Shown here one piece after another: positions 1 to 12,150 of a stretch of 64,000 nucleotides of DNA (position 1 is the stretch's first letter; the number at the start of each line of letters is the position of its first letter). Under the pieces are notes generated by a model. That model ran no database searches, had not been told where the DNA came from, and saw only the letters and a list, made by a program, of their open reading frames with translations. Source of the DNA: Glandiceps talaboti (taxonomy: Eukaryota; Hemichordata; Enteropneusta; Spengelidae); contig NC_135549.1 of assembly GCF_964340395.1 (NCBI RefSeq), positions 19,135,842 through 19,199,841 on the forward strand. The letters run 5' to 3'. A program made the position numbers and the translations under genes.

Positions 1-100
1 ATCACTTCATCAGGTCAGTTATATATATACTATATAACCCAATATCAAGTAAGATACTCAGGAGCTGTTCACACCGTGTTAAACACTGTTGCGATCATCT

Positions 101-101
<1 letters not shown>

Positions 102-135
<34 letters not shown>
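102..135. repeat. (CA)n microsatellite
   Basis: Uninterrupted CA dinucleotides, followed by a short CATA stretch. The first 860 bases hold nothing else that I can support as a gene. Confidence 0.9.
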
Positions 136-140
<5 letters not shown>

Positions 141-865
141 TACACAAAATCACTTATTAGTATTTTACTTTAGGATTGGAAGTACGGCTGACTTTGAACA
201 CTACTACCTATTCAACAAGTCATTCTTTCCTCAATTTCATTTCATTTATTTCTGTGTCTGTGTGCGTGTGTCTGTGTCAGTGTCCATGATAGCTATATTA
301 TTGTGCCCTACATACCCAACTACAATATTTTTACAACTTTCTTAATGCAGTCAAATTTATGTTTATATCTCATCATACATGTATGTTTTGCCAAACTCTC
401 CAGACATCTGTGGTTTTACCAATAGTATTGTCAAGTTCCAGATCGACCCATATTACACACGTAAACAAGACTTTATGATTGTTCAGATCAGATCTGCTTG
501 TACAATGCAGTGTAGTAATAGTATGAAAGAATGAATGATTGAATTATGAATCGGAATGAATGAATTTACCTATCTATAAGAAAAATAAGCTATATTATAC
601 TTGTATACAACTTACAAGGAAACATGGGAAATATACAAAATGAATACATTGCATATGTACAAACATCATACAAGCATTACATTTAAAGTTTTTGTCACAC
701 TTATACATTCATAGTCAAACCTTGGTGAACAATCTTCAAACTTGACTCGACTGCACACAGAAACTGCAACGAACACCATACCGATCACAAAACGTTGAAA
801 TGAGCGCCCTCGAGTGGTTCAAAGATCACAAGTTGAAAGGTCACGACGACAGGCTCGACTTGTAT

Positions 866-943
866 CACTTCCGGTTGCGTCGTTTTGAGCGAAGCGTAAC
901 AAATTTTTCATTGACCAGTCTGTACGGGGTGCGTCATTGATTC
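866..943 (+). promoter_or_regulatory. Promoter with ETS site and 5' UTR exon of the BCAP31-like gene
   Basis: Bases 866-874 read CACTTCCGG, a perfect reverse-complement ETS/GABP site (CCGGAAGTG) of the kind found at housekeeping promoters. The sequence then runs without an ATG that opens a useful frame to a strong splice donor, GTAAGTA, directly after base 943. The next good acceptor is at 2853, 17 bases before the BCAP31-like start codon. I infer a non-coding first exon ending at 943 and a 1.9-kb first intron. The transcription start is not visible and is probably near 880. Confidence 0.5.
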
Positions 944-1328
944 GTAAGTATCGGATGATTAATTAAGATGTAGAAAGTTGCTCGATATGTTTATTTTACA
1001 GACGTGGTATACACGACAAGTATTTTTAGCAACTAAAGCTGACGTGTCTGTTGCTGGTTTGCAAAGATAACGTTTTGTATTCTCAACAGCATTACTCAGT
1101 ACATGATGCAAGTAGATGATTCACCAAATCTCTATCGTCACAGCACTAGTATTAAAGTGGTGATCCCATAAACTGTTATAATTCTAACATTACTGGCTAG
1201 GCGCTGTGTATGCTGCTTTGACTGAGATATAAGGACCGTTGTTGTACTGGTAATTAATTATGGGTGTTCAGTTGTCTCTCAACAAAGTTTTCTCCCGAAA
1301 AATTATCGCAAGTCTGTTGTAGTGATAC

Positions 1329-1549
1329 CACAGTCACTTGTGTTGTGAGCTAATAATATTCTATTCACGGATGGTAATATTCTAGTCTAGGATGATCATA
1401 ATACAAAACAATGACGTTACTATAGGCGTTTACGATATTCAAAAAATACCATTGCCGGTGATTGTTATGGAACAGTATTATCATGTATGATCATCCTAAA
1501 CTAGAATGTTACCATCCTGGAATGGAATATTAGCTCACAAGTGACTGTG
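1329..1549. mobile_element. Foldback / MITE-like inverted repeat
   Basis: The arms 1329-1395 and about 1486-1549 are imperfect reverse complements: both contain CACAGTCACTTGTG, then a GAGCTAATATTC-like core, then TTCTAGT and GGATGATCAT. The central spacer is about 90 bp. No coding capacity and no clear target duplication were found. It lies in the first intron of the BCAP31-like gene. Confidence 0.7.
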
Positions 1550-2869
1550 TTTCTTCTCCACTGTCTAAGGTCATATCATCCATGGTTTATAGTCAAATGC
1601 CCAGAGAGTTGTCAATCCGATCTGACACAGCATTCAACATTGTAAACTTAGTAAAGCCTAGCTGCAATAATTTTAGTGTTAGTTTTTTTGGGGGTTTTTT
1701 GAGGCTTGATTTTTGGGGTATTATGTTTTGTTTTGTCTTTTGTTTTAGCTTTTAATCGTTCCAGGGTTTGCATTTGACTCAAGTCAAAACTAGTGTTTGT
1801 TTTGCATTTAAACCCCAGAATGAAAGAAGCTCAAAAACAAAACTCAAAATCAAAACTAATGCTACAATTATTGGAACTAGTTTTGCTATTTTAAACCCCG
1901 GGACAACAGAACACAACTCTGATACAAAAACAAAAACTAATACTACAGTTATTACAGCTATGAAAAGTCAAATCTCTGGGCTAAGATGAGGATAGCCTCA
2001 GTAAAACAAATCTATTTTCCATAAAGTAGTTTTGCTGTGATTGGAAAAGTGCTGAATAGATGTCTATATAGTGAACTACATAAAGAGTAGTTGAGGCTCG
2101 CTATTACTTTACCCTGGAACACAGTCTCTGTATCTTAATGGACTGTGCCTGGAACAATGTCCATTTTGATTGGACATACAAAGCATAACATGTAACTAAC
2201 AGTGAAACAGTATCCTTAGTATTCGCTGTTGTCCATGCTGTCCTGTCAGGAGAAAGCTTAAACAAACACACAAGAAGTAATTTGAAATGGACACAATCCC
2301 AGTCTACAATTTCTTTTAATCATTTGTATATGTTGTATATCATGTATATAATAGGTGAGACGTATGATAAGTTCTACCATCAATGCATGGACTATATGAT
2401 AATGGCAGCTATTATAGTAATGTTGAGAGATGATAATTCTCACTGTAAACTTGGATATTATTAATATATTAAAATTACTTCAAAATTTTGCCATTTTGCT
2501 GTCTTCAGCTAATACCCAAGGCTAACCTTTTTTTCTTTCTTTTTTTTAAATAACTGAGCACGGTGCACTGTGCTTTAATACTGGTATGAATAAAAAGCTT
2601 TGTTTCCCATATCTAGAGTTTGAGTATTTATGGTTGTACCACTATTAAATACCAAACTAAACAGAAGTTGATAGTTCTGCTGTTGTACAACCATGGTTTG
2701 TGAAACTCATATTCAGATCACAAAGGTTATTGCAATTTGGAAACAGAAAGAAAAATGTACTACAGTAGACTACAAGAGATAGCACTGATTATATATATAA
2801 TCCAAGGAATAAGGATGTTATATTACATTTACTACTCTGTTGTCTTTTCCAGATACCTAAAGAGTCACC

Positions 2870-5800
2870 ATGTCTCTGCAATGGACATTTGTCGCTGGAT
2901 TCCTATACGCTGAAATAGCGTTAGTCGTAATACTTATGATTCCCTTCATAAGCCCAAAAATGTAAGTTATAGTTCTTACTTGCCTTCAAATGATGATCAT
3001 TACTATTAAAGAATACAGCATCCACTGCACAATGTGTGCACATATGAACTGTTAAATTTCCACCATCAGCAGTATCATAAAGAAGGTATCACCATGACTT
3101 GTAAAGTTTAGTATATATAACTTCTTCATGTCCATTATTCGCTGCCACCATTCTATTTTGGAACTTGATTTGCAATCGTTTCTAGAAAGATATTTTTGTC
3201 AGGGATAGTCAAGTGTTATACACATGTAATGTAGTGATGATATTACACTGTTGTTGGCATGCCAACATCTATTTATCACTTGCTAAACACTCTTTTATAA
3301 TGAGCCATTTAATGAAGTACATGCCCAAAGTAGTAAAAGAGTCTAACTAGTAGTAGAATTAGTAGTGCCACAATATTTTTCTTCATAAAAATTGAAACTG
3401 TGTATAATATTATCAAGGGTTCTTGTCTATGCACAGTGATTTCAATCTAGTGAGGGTCTCTAATTTTGCTGATTCTGTGAAAAAAATAACAGCTATTATA
3501 TTTTTCACTCTCCAGGTGGCAGAAGGTATTCAAGTCTCGGATGGTGACAGTATTCAGTTCATATGCCTTTATTTATTTCAACTTTTTCATATTTATTTTG
3601 TTTATACTGTTCTTAGGTAAGTTTATACCTTTGTTTGTTTTTCAGAGTCAAGCCTGTGCTGTACTCTGACATATACGTATGATAGAACATAGCATGTCAA
3701 ATCCTGTGACACACATAGACAGAGACTGTGATATGAAATATGTATATTGGGGAATAATATCGAAATATTACTTTGATCAATAATATCTCATGTTACCTTG
3801 GTCAATAATATGTAAATGTTACCTAGGTCAATAATATCTTAATGTTACCGTGGTCAATAGCATCTGAGTGTTGCCTTGTGCAATAATACTTTAATGTTAC
3901 TTTGGTCAATAATACATTAATGTTACCTTGGTCAGTAATATCTAAATGTGACCTTGGTCAACAATATCTGAATATTTCCTTTGTCAATAATAATCTTAAT
4001 GTTGCCTTGGTCAACAATATCTGAATGTTACCTGGGTCAATAATATATTTATGTTGCCTTGATCAATAATATGTTCATGATACCTCCTATCTGCTTAATT
4101 TATATGTATATATGTAAGTAGACATACCATGATGATACCTGTCATCATGCTATACATTCAAAGTCTTAAGACCATTATTAACACCTTCGTCAACATTTAC
4201 ACAATATAATGTCATAGTCACACGAATGATATTATGCCCGTGTTTGTTTGCTTACTAGTGTACAGTAATGTCAAATAAGCATTTTGTTTGCATGTCATCG
4301 GTTTGAGAGTAGGGCACCATATCATTATTGTATATACCCTACAACACTGTACGATATGCTACGAACACGTCCATAGAATTCACTTCAGATGTAATGTACC
4401 ATGTATGACTGTCTTTTCTCAGATGCTGTACGTGAAGTCCGTAAGTACTCAGTTTCGAGTGGTGATGAGGTCGATTTGAAGAACAACCCACAAGCTGAAG
4501 TCTCAACTCACATGAAGTTATTCCGTTCTCAGAGAAACCTGTATGTTGCAGGATTTGCATTCTTTTTGTGGCTGTAAGTAAAACAACAACATTGAATCAT
4601 ACACTTGGACACATACACATACTTTGTAGGTGATGAAAACATTGAACAAAATGTGTCATAGACAAGTTGTTGTCAGACAAAGTAGATTGCAGTTCACCCA
4701 AGCATACTTGATACATATTCTGATAATCTTTTTATTATAGTGTCAGTGTATATATATACAATGATAGGTGTGAATTAGTCCGTAAGGTATGCCATGACAG
4801 GGCTCCCTCACACATCGGTCAACGAGAGAGGAGTCCAGTGAGGACAGAACGACACTACATATCCTACAGTCTAGGAATGAATTTGAAACAGATAAATTTT
4901 TTATTGTAAATGCTGCCCTCTAGTGTCAGCTCATAGATGCAGTGATAAGATACGAATTAGACAAGAAACACTAAATCCAGAAACCTAACACCATCAAAAG
5001 TATGAACTATGCTGTACACGGCGCATGCACCATATCATATGTCTAATACATATATGTGATTTTTGTGTGTCGCAAATTTCTATTTACACCTACATTGTAC
5101 ATGTACTGTTTTTCTTGTATCAAATCATTTGTTGTGTTTCAAGCACTTTAAATCTTGATAAGTATTTATTGGAATTGGGAATCCACTTTTTTCACAGGGT
5201 CCTTAAACGTTTGTGTACACTGATATCTGAGCAAGCTACTTTACTTGCCAAGAATGAAGCTGCAATCAAGCAAGCCAAAGGTGCCAGTGATCAGGCTCAG
5301 AAACTGATGAAAGAAGTTGCAGACTTGGAAACTGTAAGTCTAGCAACATAAGATACAAAACTGTGTACCTCTTGTCCAAGATCTGCCTCCAAACAGTGCC
5401 CCCGGTGGTCAAACTGTACAATCTTTTGTCTTTCTGAGAACCAAACTATGGCATATTGCATGTAGATGTACATCTCTTAACTACTTATTCAATAGACTCA
5501 TAGAAATAACTCTGAACCAGTCTTGTTTAGGTTTATTGTTTCAGTATTTTAATGATTAATTTGTTGTTATGTAGGAACTAAAAGAGCGTCCTGTTACCAA
5601 GACATCTCGTTCTGGCTCCATGGCTGATTTAGTTGTTGCTGCTGTGGCAGAGAGTGAGACCACTAAAGAACTAGCTACAGTGAAACAAGAGTTGGAGGAC
5701 AGCAAAGCAGGTAAGATACAGGGAAGTTCAAGAACATCACAATATTATAAAAAGAGAAAAACCACACAAGACATGTCAATAAAAACATGTAAGATAAACT

Positions 5801-7479
5801 GTACACAGTGCAAGGGAAGTTGAAAGTAGCTCAAATGAAATGCAGGAGCATCCCTAGGTCTAGATGGCCACCCTGTCATGTAAACCATAGTGGCCAACCT
5901 CTTGTCAAAGATGGTGGCCACCCACTTCTGTAAACCATGGTGACAACTTCTCACGTAAATCATTGCTGGCTGTGGTGACTAACCTCTCCTTCCTCTCTAA
6001 GATATGCTGAGACAGGATGCCCTCACGCATCAGTCAACCCCTAAGAAGTTAGAGCAGGCCGGTGAGGGCAGAGCGACACTAATTGTCTCACTTCTCCTGT
6101 AAACCATCTTGAAATGGATATGGTCCAAACTCTCGTCTCTCTCTCTCTAATGTTTTTGAATTTTACACAAACATCTATATATACACCCTGACAGTGACAG
6201 TTCAGAAAGAAAGTGCTTTCCAATGTACCAAGTCAGCACTTCCAAAGTTGTCGCCAAAAATGAGAAATTTTTAATGTATAAACTGTTGTATTTTTCTCTC
6301 ACAGAGAGTCAGTGTATTTAATCATCTTTTATATTCATTTTCACAGCTTTAAATAAAGCGGAAGCTGATTTGAGTGCACTGAAGAAACAAGCAGAAGGCA
6401 CCACTACAGAGTATGACAGATTACTGACTGAACATGGTAAACTACAGGTAAGGCACCACTTCAGAGTACAACACATTACTGAATGAACATAGTAAACTAC
6501 AGGTAACAATACAGAGTATTTGTAATTTGCCTGCTCTCTAGAGAGGCCCAGTCAGGCAGTAACAATGAACAAATTACAAACTGTAAGGGTATATATAGGT
6601 GACAGTTTGAATATTGGAAACAATAAAGAAAGTAACAGGTGGAGAAGCATGAAAGCTATAAATGAAAGTGGTGGGTTTTAAGAGCACATGACTTAGAATG
6701 CAGATGATGGTGATTGTAGGGAAGATTTTAAAGTCCACAACAGTTATGGCATGGATGATGTGCTCTGGCAAATTGTTCCTTTGAGATATGATGTACTGAG
6801 AGGAGAAATATTTCCTGATATTCAGTCTGACTTTCGATTTTGCAAGTTTTACTGAGTGTCCTCTTGTGCTGTTGGTTTGGTGATACATGTACTTAATAAT
6901 AGACCCTGGTCAGTTTTGTCAATCCCCTTGGTGAAACAAAACACTTGAATTGTGTCTCCTTCTTTTTCCAATGTAGTTATGTTAAGTGTCTTCAGTCTTC
7001 TTTAATCTTTCAGTCCTCTGTGATAAGTACTTGTATTCAAAGACTATGATTACTCTTTTCGGTGTCAAATATTCCTCAGCTGTGTACATTCCATGTTTGT
7101 ATTTTTGCATTCATGCGTTCCCTCTTTGCTGAACTACTGATTGAAATATTGTTCACAATTTTATTGCCTGTAGTTTCAATAACTGGATTATCATTTATTA
7201 TTAAAGATGAATTGAGACTACATTGTGTTTTGTGAAAAGATTTGCCCAATTTTGAATTGCGTAAGTTTTTGTACGGTAATCCTTGGTTGTGCATAGCTCA
7301 TCAAGTAAATAATTTCGTTCCTGACTTTTATCTATAAATCTGTGGTATTTTGATACATAGCTTTCAAGAGGGTCTGTTTGTTGTTCATGTCACTAGCATT
7401 GCATGGTCCTAATTGAATTTGGTTTGTTTTATTTCAGGCAAAACTGGAAGCGGGTGAGGAATCCAAGAAAGATCTGTAA
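2870..7479 (+). CDS. BCAP31: BCAP31/BCAP29-like ER membrane protein (7 coding exons)
   Basis: Coding exons are 2870-2961, 3516-3616, 4423-4573, 5198-5333, 5575-5710, 6347-6447 and 7438-7479. All have GT-AG introns, all junction phases agree, and the product is 252 aa (human BCAP31 is 246). The N-terminus MSLQWTFVAGFLYAE and the segments around WQKVF, AVREVRKYS, HMKLFRSQRNLY and LISEQATLLA are family signatures. Three hydrophobic segments (about residues 5-25, 44-63, 103-125) are followed by a charged coiled-coil tail (about 130-245). The protein ends KKDL, a KKxx ER-retrieval signal. The family acts in ER export and quality control of membrane proteins and, in vertebrates, as a caspase-8 target in ER-linked cell death. 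Vertebrates have two paralogues (BCAP29 and BCAP31); this single gene may be pro-orthologous to both. The start is fixed by the conserved N-terminus and an acceptor 17 bases upstream. Confidence 0.96.
3750..4085. repeat. Degenerate 25-26 bp tandem repeat in BCAP31-like intron
   Basis: About twelve imperfect copies of a unit built on GTTACCTTGGTCAATAATAT follow one another inside the intron between coding exons 2 and 3. Copies differ by several bases, so the array is old. Confidence 0.8.
5850..6110. repeat. Short degenerate repeats in BCAP31-like intron
   Basis: A phrase like TGTAAACCATAGTGGCCA recurs about every 40 bases four times between 5878 and 6105. At 6001-6045 there is also a fragment of a small dispersed repeat seen again at 4778-4825 and, inverted, at 12134-12190. 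Confidence 0.5.
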
Positions 7480-9253
7480 AGTCATTAAATCGACAACACA
7501 TCTAAGCATGGCTTAAAAGATAAATACTAAACTGAACAGGATTTTATCAAAAGTTCCCCGGTAAATTATAACCGTGCATGCTTTCTCTATGGTATATATA
7601 ATATCATGTTATTTAAAGAAACTGACATATACCTAAATATATAAGACAAAACATATCTTACTCTGGCTGGCTTTCAATTTCACAATTTGTAGAGTTGCAT
7701 GTATCAACATGTTAGCAAGCAGTGTGTAAAAGTATCTCATGACATTTCTGATATCTTTAAATTTGGTTCAGTTCAATGCAATTTCACTTGAGTTTAACTT
7801 TTAAGGATTTAAGAAAAAGTATCAAGTGATTAGTTTTCTACAAATGTTGATAAACCTAAATGGTAGTTTTATTTGCTTTGAAGACAACAATTATGGATTT
7901 AAAAAGGTGCTTGTCAAAATTAGTTGTTATCTGGTGTTAATGCCGTGTGTTCGTTGTGGTATATTTGTTTGTGAATTTTTCACCAACATCTTTCAACGTA
8001 GAGCTATATTTTATGAATTACGGTACCTTTTTTGGTGAATGGTGAAGAGACAAAGAGGGAGACAGGGCACAAAATTAGTAATAAATTCTGTTCATTTACA
8101 ACAAATGAAAGTACAGTATCAGCCATGGACTCAGAAAAATGGTATATTTCTGAGAGTGCTATTTTCTCATTCCATGGTTTATATATATAAACAATGATAC
8201 TTTCATAAGAACGACAACATTCTGTCAAGTGTGGCTATGAATTCTAAAATATGACTGAGGTTTAAAATAAATGATACCCCCGGTAGGTTATGCCCCTACA
8301 GTCCATCTATGTATATCATTTGGTAGATATATAGTTGATTGGTGGTTGTGTAAGTTAATAACTTGCAAATTTCGTTAAGTAATGACTGGGCATTTTTAGA
8401 AAGATATGGAATTTTATACGTTACTGAAATCTGGTCAATACAACTACACAATAAATATATTTAGTAAGTTGGTTTGTTCATTCTGTTTGTATGTTTTAGT
8501 GTGAAGGAATAGATTTCTGTCATTTTGTGTTATAGTTGCCATGTAGAGATTTGATTTTTCACACTGTTGTGTAATGCCACAGATTTACTAGAATGTAAAA
8601 TAGTGGTTCGATAGTACAAATAAAATACACTTTTTGGATTCAAGCAAGGGAGTTTAGCATAACAGTTGATTTACAATTATAAGGGTTAAGATAGGAATAT
8701 GGTTAGTGCCTCTACCAGTAGCCTTGCTGTTAACGTGATGTGTGAGTCCACATCGTCATTCTATTCCTTGATCTGCTCATGTGATGAATGTGACATCACA
8801 GTCAGTTTATAATCTCCTGGCATGACATGTGTGACTATGCTGTGTACATTCTATGATGTGGAGTGACATTCACCACAAAAGTATACCAGATTTTTATTGC
8901 ATGCTTCAAACATCACTATTCTTTATTAATGAATAAAGAAGTTACTTATTTATAATTTCGTTTTAGGACTATCAACAAATTACGATATGTTTAATATTTT
9001 TAAAGTTTAAACTTTTTTTTATCAAAATCTTTGCAGGGTTTTTAAGTTTGACATAGCTTTATCAAGTCGAAAGTTAAATACTGGAATTGTTCATCAAAAC
9101 TTAAAAGTGCAATGGTGAGTTGTGTTAATATGAGTAAGCTGAAATAAACTGCCAGAGCACACAGACTGTATTTTATTGAAATGTAACCATCCACTATTCT
9201 TTGTTCAGCAGTTACTTACAAATGTCAGTTTATCTCTTATCAAAATATATGAA
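7480..9253 (+). other. 3' untranslated region of the BCAP31-like gene
   Basis: This is the stretch from the stop codon to the best poly(A) signal. It is AT-rich, with several weaker AATAAA hexamers (near 8083, 8267, 8449, 8619, 8932) that could give shorter transcripts. No ORF in it looks like a protein. Confidence 0.55.
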
Positions 9254-9295
9254 AATAAAGTTTAATAAAGACTTGATACTAGGTTGTGTGTGTTT
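9254..9295 (+). terminator. Poly(A) signal, probable 3' end of the BCAP31-like gene
   Basis: Two AATAAA hexamers at 9254-9259 and 9264-9269 are followed by a GU-rich element (GGTTGTGTGTGTTT, from 9282), which is the textbook arrangement. It would give a 3' UTR of about 1.8 kb. Confidence 0.65.
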
Positions 9296-9547
9296 CATTG
9301 CACTTCTTCATCGAAACTGTTGTTTGCACTTTACATATATGTGAACAGCGCCCTCTATGTCACACTAAGCAATTTCTTTTGAATGCAGTCATAAGAGACT
9401 CATCCCTTTCTTAAACAGACACGAGTTAGTGTAGATTAGAGTCATAGCAAACAAAACCACTTTCTTTCATCTTCAACATTTTAAATTTGGTCACAGTGAT
9501 TAAAAAGAATGAGTTTGTGTGTGTGAGTCACCACATTGAAAGGGATG

Positions 9548-10297
9548 TAGCCAGTTTACTGCACTATGCATCGAGATGCATAGTAGCTGGTCACACTCCT
9601 AGCCCTTACATCCTCTGCATGTCTTGAGAACATTTTCATATGACTGAGGTAGCCACATCCCCAAAGGTCATTATTGTTTTTGGGCAAGTACTTTCAATAT
9701 GTTATTACCAGCTTTGAAAATGTTCTCAAGACAAGTAGATGATTCGAAGGCTAGGAGGTATGACCAGCTAATGATGTATCTCATCAACAGCACAGTAAAT
9801 AGGCTACGAGGGCTATAGGAGGTATGACCAGCTAATGATGTATCTCATCAACAGCACAGTAAATAGGCTACGAGGGCTATAGGAGGTATGACCAGCTAAT
9901 GATGTATCTCAACAGCACAGTAAACAGGCTACGAGGGCTATAGGAGTTATGACCAGCTAATGATGTATCTCAACAGCACAGTAAACAGGCTACGAGGGCT
10001 ATAGGAGGTATGACCAGCTAATGATGTATCTCAACAGCACAGTAAACAGGCTACGAGGGCTATAGGAGGTATGACCAGCTAATGATGTATCTCAACAGCA
10101 CAGTAAACAGGCTACGAGGGCGATAGGAGGTATGACCAGCTAATGATGTATCTCGACAGCACAGTAAACAGGCTACGAGGGCTATAGGAGGTATGACCAG
10201 CTAATGATGTATCTCAACAGCACAGTAAACAGGCTACGAGGGCTATAGGAGGTATGACCAGCTAATGATGTATCTCAACAGCACAGTAAATAGGCTA
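9548..10297. mobile_element. MITE-like element with 9-bp target duplication and internally amplified right arm
   Basis: The element is bounded by identical 9-mers AAAGGGATG at 9539-9547 and 10298-10306. Its left end starts TAGCCAGTTTACTG and its right end finishes CAGTAAATAGGCTA, the reverse complement with few changes. The left arm (9548-9635) is the reverse complement of 9713-9812 for almost 90 bases. The outermost 61 bases of the right arm are then repeated, giving nine copies in all up to 10297; the first two or three copies are 64 bp because of an extra TCA. No transposase is present. The 9-bp duplication resembles Mutator-like elements, which is an inference only. Confidence 0.85.
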
Positions 10298-10729
10298 AAA
10301 GGGATGGGGACCATAATATTTCAGTGGAGGCTGAAATATTCATCGTTGTTGGTTCTCCTGTTATCCATAATTTACACAGTAAAGAACACACAGTGTGTAT
10401 GCAGTGGTGAATCTTTTAAGTCTATTATTGGTGTCTCGCTGAAAAGGGTTGTATGGCATTGGCCTATTAAGTTGGCTTAAAGAGGAAGGAATCACTTTGT
10501 GAATTTACTATGTTTTATAAAAAAAACTTGGATGATATAAAATGCCTTAGTTTCATTCACTTTCACAAGGTATTCATTCTCTTTACATGTAATGGGCACA
10601 GTGTTAGTAGTTTTTGCCATTCCAATATCTGCCATCTTACCTTAACTAGTCATTACAACTGTCACAATGCAGTGCAGACTGTAAGATGCATCATGTTGCT
10701 CAACCCTGGCCAGTCTGCTCTATTTGTGA

Positions 10730-12053
10730 AAAATACCGCCAATGGCGTTGTAGCACAACTGTACAGTTTTTAAAAATGTTTATCCATATGCTAGTCCATG
10801 CTAACAATAGGTGTTCATTTGCTGAATAACTATCCAGTTGCCTATCCAACCATGTTGCTATCTTTACGATAAATGCTATCATTTGGCTGTTGCTATGGGT
10901 GTGGTCATGTTGTTAGATATATTTGCATACATTTATGTAAGTTTTTGTTCACTTATGTATGAATTCCTGATATTGTCTTTGCAATACACGTGATCATTTG
11001 GATGTTGCTATGGGCGTGGTCTTGTTGCTAGGGTATTTGCATACATTTTTTGAATGTTTATTCAATTGTCTATTAAACCTCATTGTTATCTTTGTGAAAT
11101 ACACCACCGTTTGGCTGTTGCTATGGGCGTAGTCATGGTTACTAGGGTATTTGCATACATTTTTTGAATGTTTATTCATTTGTCTTTCTATTCCTGTTAT
11201 CTTTGCAATACATGTGATTATTTGGCTGTTGCTATGGGTGTGGTCTTGTTGCTATGCAAATTTACATACATTTTTGAATGTTTATTCAATTATCTATTAA
11301 ACCCTGTTGTTATCTTCGTGAAAAACACCACCGTTTGGCTGTTGCTATGGGCGTGGTCATGGTTGCTAGGGTATTTGCATACATATTTTGAATGTTTACT
11401 CACTTGCCTACCAGATGATGTTGTTATTTGACCAAAGTATACTACCATTTGGTTGTTGCTAAGGGTGTGGTCATGGTTGCTGGGGTCAATTTTGTCAAAA
11501 AAATTTGAAGAAAATCTGCAGAATACCACTTCCGGAACCATCTCACCAAGTTTCGGACTCATTGACCAAGTACTTTTTGAGATATAAGTTTTTGACCAAA
11601 AATGAACATTCTTACACCTAATTTGCATATCACTCATGGAATTATTGTATGCTTAATATATCTTCATCCATACATCCCTAGATGCATCCCCATCAAATTT
11701 CAGCCCAATCTGCTCAGTAGTTTTGGAATTATAGATTTTTAACCAAAAAGACACATTTTTAGCCCTAATTTGCATATCACTGATGGAATCATCATGTCAT
11801 GAACAAATCTTACTTTACACTTCCTAAATAATCTTCCCACCAAATTTCGCACCAATCTGCCAAGTAGTTTCTGAGTTTAAGTTTTTTGACCAAAAATCAC
11901 ATTTTTTGACCCAAATCACACACCTGTGATGCAATCATTTTGATTTGAACAATTTCCCAACTAGACACCCAAGGTAATGGACCCACCAAATATCATGGAA
12001 ATCGGTTCAGCAGTTTTTGACTTTAAGTTGTTTACACACACATACACACACAT

Positions 12054-12088
<35 letters not shown>

Positions 12089-12150
12089 GACGCCGGGCGA
12101 TCCCTATAGCACTACTGAACCTCAGTTCAGTTGTGCTAAAAAGGGGTTCA
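10730..12150. mobile_element. Non-coding dispersed repeat, full-looking copy
   Basis: The left part is built from about five modules of 110-120 bp, each carrying a phrase like GGCTGTTGCTATGGGCGTGG followed by TTTGCATACATTTTTTGAATG. The right part is built from four modules of about 120 bp containing CACCAAATTTC, CCAATCTGC and AGTAGTTTTTGA. It then has a (CA)n/(CAGA) run and ends near CAGTTGTGCTAAAA. TAGCACAACTG at 10750-10760 and CAGTTGTGCTA at 12131-12141 are reverse complements and may mark the ends. Related copies lie at 44.93-45.77 kb and 58.01-59.15 kb, and the tail alone at 49.9-50.24 kb. No reverse transcriptase or transposase is visible, so I cannot assign a class. Confidence 0.65.

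Noticed and set aside
1768-1989. 73-codon ORF in the first intron of the BCAP31-like gene
   Set aside because: Low-complexity Lys/Thr/Asn sequence with an AAAACTAAT-type repeat; no domain.
11168-11637. 87- and 115-codon ORFs
   Set aside because: They read through the modules of the non-coding dispersed repeat; other copies of the repeat do not keep the frames.
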